From GCA-2715965 sp047608975 (GTDB lineage Bacteria > Verrucomicrobiota > Verrucomicrobiia > Limisphaerales > JAYPXF01): 55,398 nt of DNA. Position numbers and translations under genes: made by a program. The DNA is taken from assembly GCA_047608975.1 (NCBI GenBank), contig JBLFYM010000019.1, positions 1 through 55,398 on the forward strand, written 5' to 3'. The notes beneath the pieces are model-generated. The model made no database searches. It saw only the letters and a program-made list of their open reading frames with translations, and was not told the DNA's origin. Numbering within the stretch: the stretch's first letter is position 1; every line of letters begins with the position of its first letter. Positions 50,492-55,398 of this stretch are shown here, piece after piece.

Positions 50492-52705
50492 TTAGAATTG
50501 CCGATTCAAGGCGAGCGCGACGGCGTGCAGATCGAACAGGTTGTGGCGCTCAAATCGGTAGCTGGGAATAATCGCCCAGTGTTGGTTGATGCCAAGCCGC
50601 AGTTCGATACCCCCGCTTTGGAAGTTTTTATCACCGATCAGGTCCTGCACCAGCGTCGTCGCGTTTTCATCGCCAAAACTGTAGAAGATCTTGGCGGAGG
50701 AATTGGCAGCCACCGTGTAGAGGAGATCAAAGTAGGCGGAAACACCGGTGTTGCTGACGTCGTTCTTTGGCGCGTTGTGGGTGATGTAGAGCCGGCCGGC
50801 GGACGTGAAGCGGTCATTCCATTTCCAGGTGACGCCGGGAACAAACTGGTTCACAGGTTCGTCAGCAAAACGCAGGTGATTGTAACGGACGTTCCAACTC
50901 AAACGGTCGTTCTGCAAAAAGGTTGCTTCGGCGCCGGCACGCCAACGGGGAATGAACGAGCCGCTGAAGGCTCCACCGAGTCGGGCTCCGAGAATCCAGC
51001 GCGGCGAAACGCGTCGGGACCAGCCGCCTTGCAACTCTTGCGCATTGCTGTCGAAGCGATGATACACGCGGTAGTCGAAAGAGAAGGTGTTACCCAGTTT
51101 TTCCCGCCAATATCCTGTGATGTATCCTTCGTGCCAGTCCGTGCGGTCGGCCCCCAGATTGGAAGTATCTTTGATATCCGAGTATTCGTAACCGACGCGG
51201 AGGTTCACGATGTCGGGAGAGAGGGTGTGGATCCGCTTGCTGAGTTCACGCTGGGCCGGTTCGTCCAGCATCGGGGATGGCGCTGCCGGCACGGCGGCGG
51301 AGACCCGTTTCCAGGAAGCGGCGCCATTGCGGCGGAGCAGCTCAAGCGCCTGGGCGTTCAGATCGGGAGCCATGGGATCGAGTATCGACTGCAACGCACC
51401 ATCATTGACCGGGCGTTTCCGATCCGCGGCCCAGCGTTCGGTCCAGAGAACCACGTGGGCATCGGTGGGTTGGGTGTGACGGTATTCGTCGAGCACTGCG
51501 TGGAAGCGTTCGCCATCCTTTTGTGAATGGGCCAACCGGAGTTTTTCACGGTAAACCAGTGCTGATTGCGGGGCGATGGATTGGGCTGTTTCGAGCGCCT
51601 GCCACGCCGCTGCCGTATTCCCTGCAAAGCGGGACATTTCGGCGATTCCAATCCAGCCGCTGATGGATTCCGTATTCACCTGCACGGCGCGGCGATAGCC
51701 GGAGAGGGCGTCGTTGTGGTGCCCGGCATTGCGGGCGACGCGGGCGAGTCCGAGATAGGCATCTTCCTGTTCGGGGCGCATCTGGGTGGCCCGCTGATAG
51801 CTGGCCGCCGCGTCTCCGAGATTGCCTGAGCGCAGCAGGAGGTCGCCGCGGGAGAGTTCTCCTTCGTAAGAGTTTTGGCTCCGCATCCCCTGATGCACGA
51901 GTCCGGCAACGCTGCGTTTGTCAGCGCCGGCGATGCGTGTCTTGGCGGCAAAGGCAGACTGACGCACGAGAATGTCCTGATCGTTGGTGGGGCGTTGGGC
52001 GTAGCCGGAACCCTCGCGATACATACCAATTTCCCCCAGCGACTCGGCGATGAACATTCCGAGCTCCGGATCCTGGCGACTGGTCGCCTGGTCCAGATCC
52101 ATCGCCTGCCGGTAGGCATCGGAAGCACGGCCCGTTTTTACGAGGACCTTGAGGTATCCGAGGCGCGGCGAAATGTCATTGTCGTCCCCGAGCTTGATGG
52201 CCTGCGCGAATACGGACTGGGCTTCGCGCCAATTCCCTTGCCAATAAAGTTCTGTGCCGTAGGCGGTAAGAGCTTCGACGTGATTGGGATGTTCCCGGAG
52301 GATGGCGCGCGAGCGATTCGCGGAAGTATAATGGCGTCCAAGCCAGCTGAGATAACGGGCTTCACGAATGCGGTGCCCCACGTTGTTGGGTTCCGCGCGT
52401 TGCAGGGCACGTACCTGGGAGAGCGCTTCCGCGAGTTTCCCCTGCCGGGCCGCGACGTCGGGCGACGCCTCCGCCGGGATAGAAAAGCCGCCGGCACGGT
52501 GGGAAACAGCGCCGGGTGCGCCACTCTGGAATGCCGGACCGACCGGATTGCCGGGTACGGGAGGAACAGACTGATTGAGCGTGCGGTTGGACCAAACGGG
52601 ACCATCCAACTGAGCCATCAGGCCCGGTGAACCTGCGACGAACGTCAGGGCAACAAACGCGATGGACAACCGGGATTTCTTAATCAGGGAATTCACAAAT
52701 GCCAT
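50492..52705 (-). CDS. TPR protein with C-terminal outer-membrane beta-barrel (YaiO-like)
   Basis: This 737-residue exported protein has a signal peptide (about 1-32), then TPR-like helical repeats (about 65-430, with alternating ALTAYGTELYWQGN and AYLGLARVARNAG-type units). A C-terminal stretch of about 270 residues of alternating beta strands ends in an aromatic residue (LALNRQF), as in outer-membrane barrels such as YaiO and the barrel part of PgaA. It could export or dock a polysaccharide, or act as a surface protein; this is inferred. ATG 52705 fits the signal peptide best. It is upstream of the small lipoprotein gene on the same strand. Confidence 0.82.
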   Translation of the reverse strand: MAFVNSLIKKSRLSIAFVALTFVAGSPGLMAQLDGPVWSNRTLNQSVPPVPGNPVGPAFQSGAPGAVSHRAGGFSIPAEASPDVAARQGKLAEALSQVRALQRAEPNNVGHRIREARYLSWLGRHYTSANRSRAILREHPNHVEALTAYGTELYWQGNWREAQSVFAQAIKLGDDNDISPRLGYLKVLVKTGRASDAYRQAMDLDQATSRQDPELGMFIAESLGEIGMYREGSGYAQRPTNDQDILVRQSAFAAKTRIAGADKRSVAGLVHQGMRSQNSYEGELSRGDLLLRSGNLGDAAASYQRATQMRPEQEDAYLGLARVARNAGHHNDALSGYRRAVQVNTESISGWIGIAEMSRFAGNTAAAWQALETAQSIAPQSALVYREKLRLAHSQKDGERFHAVLDEYRHTQPTDAHVVLWTERWAADRKRPVNDGALQSILDPMAPDLNAQALELLRRNGAASWKRVSAAVPAAPSPMLDEPAQRELSKRIHTLSPDIVNLRVGYEYSDIKDTSNLGADRTDWHEGYITGYWREKLGNTFSFDYRVYHRFDSNAQELQGGWSRRVSPRWILGARLGGAFSGSFIPRWRAGAEATFLQNDRLSWNVRYNHLRFADEPVNQFVPGVTWKWNDRFTSAGRLYITHNAPKNDVSNTGVSAYFDLLYTVAANSSAKIFYSFGDENATTLVQDLIGDKNFQSGGIELRLGINQHWAIIPSYRFERHNLFDLHAVALALNRQF

Positions 52706-53019
52706 AAGACTAGTGAGGTTTCTCAGGCGTCTCACAGCACGCTAACAATCAGCGGTTCCACTTCAAGTCTAAACAGGTTCATGCGGAGGCTCGAGGGAAT
52801 GCATCACGCGACTTCAAACAGGCCAGTTGCGGTGAGAAACTCCGCCTCGGAGGAATTCCATTCGCGCTGCGGTCTATCCGTCACAGCCGCAGCCAAATTG
52901 CGCGAAATTCAACACGCGATTTAGCCATCGCCAATAAAATCACCCTCATTATTGAATATTTCCGGGCTTATTAGGTCTGTAAGAACCGTTGGCAATAAGA
53001 TTGCCAAAGAGGACCGAGA
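52706..53019. other. AT-richer intergenic leader region
   Basis: No gene is recognised. A 7-base-pair hairpin (TTGGCAA at 52989-52995, loop TAAGA, complement at 53001-53007) lies just before a ribosome-site-like AGAGG (53008-53012) and the GTG at 53020. The region 52925-52985 is AT-rich compared with its surroundings and could hold a promoter for either strand. Confidence 0.5.
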
Positions 53020-53187
53020 GTGACTACGACCCACGAAAAATTGAAGGAAGCGCGCAAAACCGATCTGACGGGATCGTTGGCTGCGGGCGCATCACAGATC
53101 CTTCTGCACGTCAAATGGCCGATCGTGCTCGAGACTCAACTGGTGCTGGAGGGATTGAAGAAGCTCCGGCAGGTCAAGGCTGGCTGA
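53020..53187 (+). CDS. Candidate small protein, 55 residues
   Basis: A GTG start at 53020, seven bases after AGAGG, opens a 55-codon frame ending at TGA 53185-53187. The peptide begins TTTHEKLKEARKTDLTGSLAA and continues with 'QILLHVKWPIVLETQLVLEGLKKLRQVKAG', which is amphipathic and basic, and its codon use is like that of its neighbours. It stops 31 bases before the convergent dnaX gene. No family is recognised. The hairpin just upstream of the ribosome site could regulate it. Codon composition supports it, but it needs conservation evidence. Confidence 0.5.
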   Translation: MTTTHEKLKEARKTDLTGSLAAGASQILLHVKWPIVLETQLVLEGLKKLRQVKAG

Positions 53188-53218
53188 TCGACCAGACAGT
53201 TCGGGCTTAGCTGAACTG

Positions 53219-55111
53219 CTAGGCCCGCACGTCCACTATTTCGCCCTTGAAGATCTCAAGGGCTTTTTTGATCAGGGGATCGCCCTTGAACTTGTCTTTG
53301 TCGAAGACGAATTTTTCCTTCGCAGCGCCGGATTGCCCGGCTGCTTCCACGCCACCCACGGGTTCCAGTTCCAGACGGACAAAATCGTGTGGCCGGGGCG
53401 CTTGGATGAACTTCACATGACTGCCAGCCTGTCCCTGCTCCTTGAGTTTGGTCTGGATCAGCGTGTGAACCTTTGGCGTATCAACCAACCCCAGGTGATC
53501 GGAAAACTCCGGATCAAACCCCACGGTAAGCAGGTTCTTCTCGAACGAAATCGGATGCGCCTCGATCAGATAGGATCGCGTGAACGGACTTGCCCGTCCG
53601 GCGGCTTCGACCACTTGATGCCAGAGGTCGTGTAGTTTGCCGGCGGAGAGGGCCGGGCTCGCTGACGCAGCAACGGGAGCGGGAGCCGCAGGGGCAGCTG
53701 GCTTGGGAGTTGTCTTTGGCGTTGGCTCCGGTTTCGGTGTTGGAGATTGGACTGGCGCGGGAGCGGGCTCCATCCGGGCTTCCACCGGTTTGGCCGGTTC
53801 CGGCTCGGGTTCGGGTTGGATTCGTGCTGCCGGAGCAGGCGGCGGAGTGGATGGACGAGGCGTTTCCTGCACGCGCGATTCCATCGCCGGGGCGGCCGGG
53901 CGGGGCGGAGCGGGCGCGCGGGTGCTCGGCGCGGGAGTCTTCGCCTTGGGTTTCGCCGGAGTGCTGGGTGTTTGCCCCCTCAGCTCGTTGAGCTTTTGCA
54001 AAACCATGTCAATCGGCATTGCGTTTCGTGCCTGCACGGCCTTCAACAACGCGATTTCCACCAAAATCTTCTTCGATGCCGCATCGCGGAGCCTGAATTC
54101 GTAATCGGTCAGCACCTCCATTACGCGCGTTACGGATTCGCTGGGCGCGATCGCGGACTGTTCCTTCAAAACGTCGGCCTCGGCTTCAGACACTTCCAAA
54201 AGTGTGAGATCCCCGCGCGAGACCTGAAAGATCAGGAGGTTGCGGAAATGATTCAACAGATCGGCGACCAGCCTCCCGAGATCTTTGCCGCTGTTCGTCA
54301 ACCCGGTCAATTCGCGGAGGACAGTCTCCACTTCACCGGCGAGGATTCCCTGCGTCAGACCGAGCAACTGATCGCGCGCGGTGAGGCCGAACATGGAAAG
54401 CACGTCTTCCTCTTTGATCTCCTCGCCACAAAAGCTGATGAGCTGATCCAAGGTGGATTCCGCGTCCCGCATGCCGCCGTCTGCGCCGCGAGCAATCGCG
54501 TGCAGGGCCGCGTCATCCACGGTCACCTTTTCTTTGCCGGCGATGAGTTCCAAGTGTTTGACGATCAGATTTGCCGGAATGCGTCGCAGATCAAAGCGCT
54601 GACAACGCGAAAGGATGGTCGCCAACACCTTCTCCGGATCCGTGGTCGCGAAGATGAATTTCACATGGGCCGGAGGTTCTTCGAGAGTCTTCAGCAGCGC
54701 ATTGAAGGCCGCCGTGGAAAGCATGTGGACCTCATCAATGATGTAGATCTTGTAGCTGGAGGAAGTGGGCGCGAATTTACAGGTCTCCCGCAACTCTCGC
54801 ACCTGCTCGACGCCGTTGTTGCTCGCGCCATCAATCTCGATCACATCGAGCGAACGCCCTTCGGCAATCTCAGTGCACTTGTCGTCGTCCTCGGCGAAAT
54901 CGACATTTGGTCCGTCCGTGCAGTTCAGGCATTTGGCGAAAATTCGGGCGATGGTGGTTTTTCCGGTTCCGCGTGGGCCACAGAAAATGTAGGCGTGCGC
55001 GATCCGACCGCTGCCGATGGCATTGGTCAAGGTCTGGGACACATGTTCCTGCCCGACCACATCGGCAAAACGCTGCGGCCGGTACTTTCTCGCAATGACC
55101 TGATAAGACAC
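53219..55111 (-). CDS. dnaX: DNA polymerase III subunit gamma/tau
   Basis: This 630-residue clamp-loader subunit has the AAA+ module: Walker A GPRGTGKTT (45-53), zinc-module Cys (CLNC, then DDKC), Walker B IIDEVHML and the SRCQRFDLR sensor segment. From about residue 355 a long Pro/Ala-rich linker leads to a C-terminal domain typical of the tau form. The conserved SYQVIARKYRPQRF start favours GTG 55111; an upstream start at 55228 would add about 39 atypical residues. It loads beta clamps during replication. It is convergent with the candidate small gene on its left. Confidence 0.95.
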   Translation of the reverse strand: MSYQVIARKYRPQRFADVVGQEHVSQTLTNAIGSGRIAHAYIFCGPRGTGKTTIARIFAKCLNCTDGPNVDFAEDDDKCTEIAEGRSLDVIEIDGASNNGVEQVRELRETCKFAPTSSSYKIYIIDEVHMLSTAAFNALLKTLEEPPAHVKFIFATTDPEKVLATILSRCQRFDLRRIPANLIVKHLELIAGKEKVTVDDAALHAIARGADGGMRDAESTLDQLISFCGEEIKEEDVLSMFGLTARDQLLGLTQGILAGEVETVLRELTGLTNSGKDLGRLVADLLNHFRNLLIFQVSRGDLTLLEVSEAEADVLKEQSAIAPSESVTRVMEVLTDYEFRLRDAASKKILVEIALLKAVQARNAMPIDMVLQKLNELRGQTPSTPAKPKAKTPAPSTRAPAPPRPAAPAMESRVQETPRPSTPPPAPAARIQPEPEPEPAKPVEARMEPAPAPVQSPTPKPEPTPKTTPKPAAPAAPAPVAASASPALSAGKLHDLWHQVVEAAGRASPFTRSYLIEAHPISFEKNLLTVGFDPEFSDHLGLVDTPKVHTLIQTKLKEQGQAGSHVKFIQAPRPHDFVRLELEPVGGVEAAGQSGAAKEKFVFDKDKFKGDPLIKKALEIFKGEIVDVRA

Positions 55112-55326
55112 GGGCGCAGAATGGCTCACCGATCCAGCCCGATGAAGAAGAAACTTCACGACTTGTTCACGATGGGAGAAGGCGAGGACGGGATTTCCCA
55201 ATACCCAATAACGAGGTAAATCGGCCATTCAGACTGGATTCAGGCATTCATTCCGAGGCAGCCGTGGCCAGCGGCCGCTTGATTCGCTGAACGTAAGCGG
55301 CTTAACTCGCGTCAATTCCTCACTCC

Positions 55327-55398
55327 ATGCTGAAATTGCGATTTCCCCTTGTGGCGCTCATGTTGGCGCTTCTTCCCTCCGCACCCGCGGCCGCGCCC
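55327..55398 (+). CDS. Secreted protein, 5' part only
   Basis: An ATG at 55327 starts MLKLRFPLVALMLALLPSAP, a typical signal peptide with an Ala-rich cleavage region (AAAP) reached at the window edge. Only 24 codons are visible, so the product cannot be named. It is divergent from dnaX, with about 215 bases between the chosen starts. Confidence 0.55.
   Translation, partial: MLKLRFPLVALMLALLPSAPAAAP

Noticed and set aside
53747..55219. 490-codon plus-strand frame across dnaX
   Set aside because: It is antisense to dnaX, which has clear AAA+ motifs; the frame is open because of GC-rich codon structure.

Overview
The window looks like a chromosomal segment of a Verrucomicrobiota bacterium, probably the Limisphaerales/Pedosphaera (subdivision 3) group. 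This is inferred from gene content, not from a search: four secreted formylglycine-type sulfatases, a Planctomycete-type cytochrome c/DUF1549/DUF1553 protein paired with a DUF1501 protein, a Tat-exported Gfo/Idh/MocA oxidoreductase, a DUF6600 lipoprotein, FHA proteins, a three-subunit SdhCAB complex with one cytochrome b subunit, and recurring GC-rich intergenic inverted repeats. No rRNA, tRNA, CRISPR array, transposase or phage gene was recognised.

Layout. 1-5.7 kb: a 5'-truncated hypothetical gene, an AIM24-family protein, an alpha/beta-hydrolase remnant, a DUF6600 lipoprotein, an 11-copy octanucleotide tandem repeat, a Gfo/Idh/MocA oxidoreductase and a small secreted Cys-motif protein. 5.8-13.3 kb: a sulfatase, an FHA/metallo-beta-lactamase-fold pair, a DUF3179-like remnant and the DUF1549-DUF1553/DUF1501 pair. 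13.4-21.1 kb: one operon of a double-receiver response regulator and two large hybrid histidine kinases, a phosphorelay. 21.2-22.5 kb: arsR plus an aquaglyceroporin, with a palindromic operator in the arsR promoter. 22.8-28.6 kb: carA, an FHA membrane protein, a gene with a probable frameshift, a block of intergenic repeats, metG and an M42 peptidase. 28.7-33.3 kb: two divergent sulfatases and a secreted alpha/beta hydrolase. 33.5-37.7 kb: a compact minus-strand cluster (LAB_N protein, SDR epimerase, CDP-alcohol phosphotransferase with a degenerate nucleotidyltransferase domain, LPG-synthase-type membrane protein, nucleotidyltransferase) that looks like a polar-lipid headgroup pathway. 37.9-41.3 kb: sdhCAB. 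41.7-55.4 kb: a CBM6 protein, MscS channel, hypothetical genes, a fourth sulfatase, a HpcH/HpaI aldolase overlapping an FG-GAP repeat protein, a lipoprotein, a TPR/YaiO-type outer-membrane barrel protein, a newly proposed 55-residue protein, dnaX and the first codons of a secreted protein.

How the genes work together. The exported enzymes (sulfatases, CBM6, Gfo/Idh/MocA, DUF1501/DUF1549/DUF1553, HpcH aldolase with FG-GAP protein) fit a lifestyle of degrading sulfated or complex polysaccharides. Housekeeping genes (carA, metG, dnaX, sdhCAB) are interspersed. The parts most worth follow-up are the putative lipid-headgroup cluster, the arsR-aquaporin unit, the three-gene phosphorelay, the octanucleotide array and several small or broken genes.
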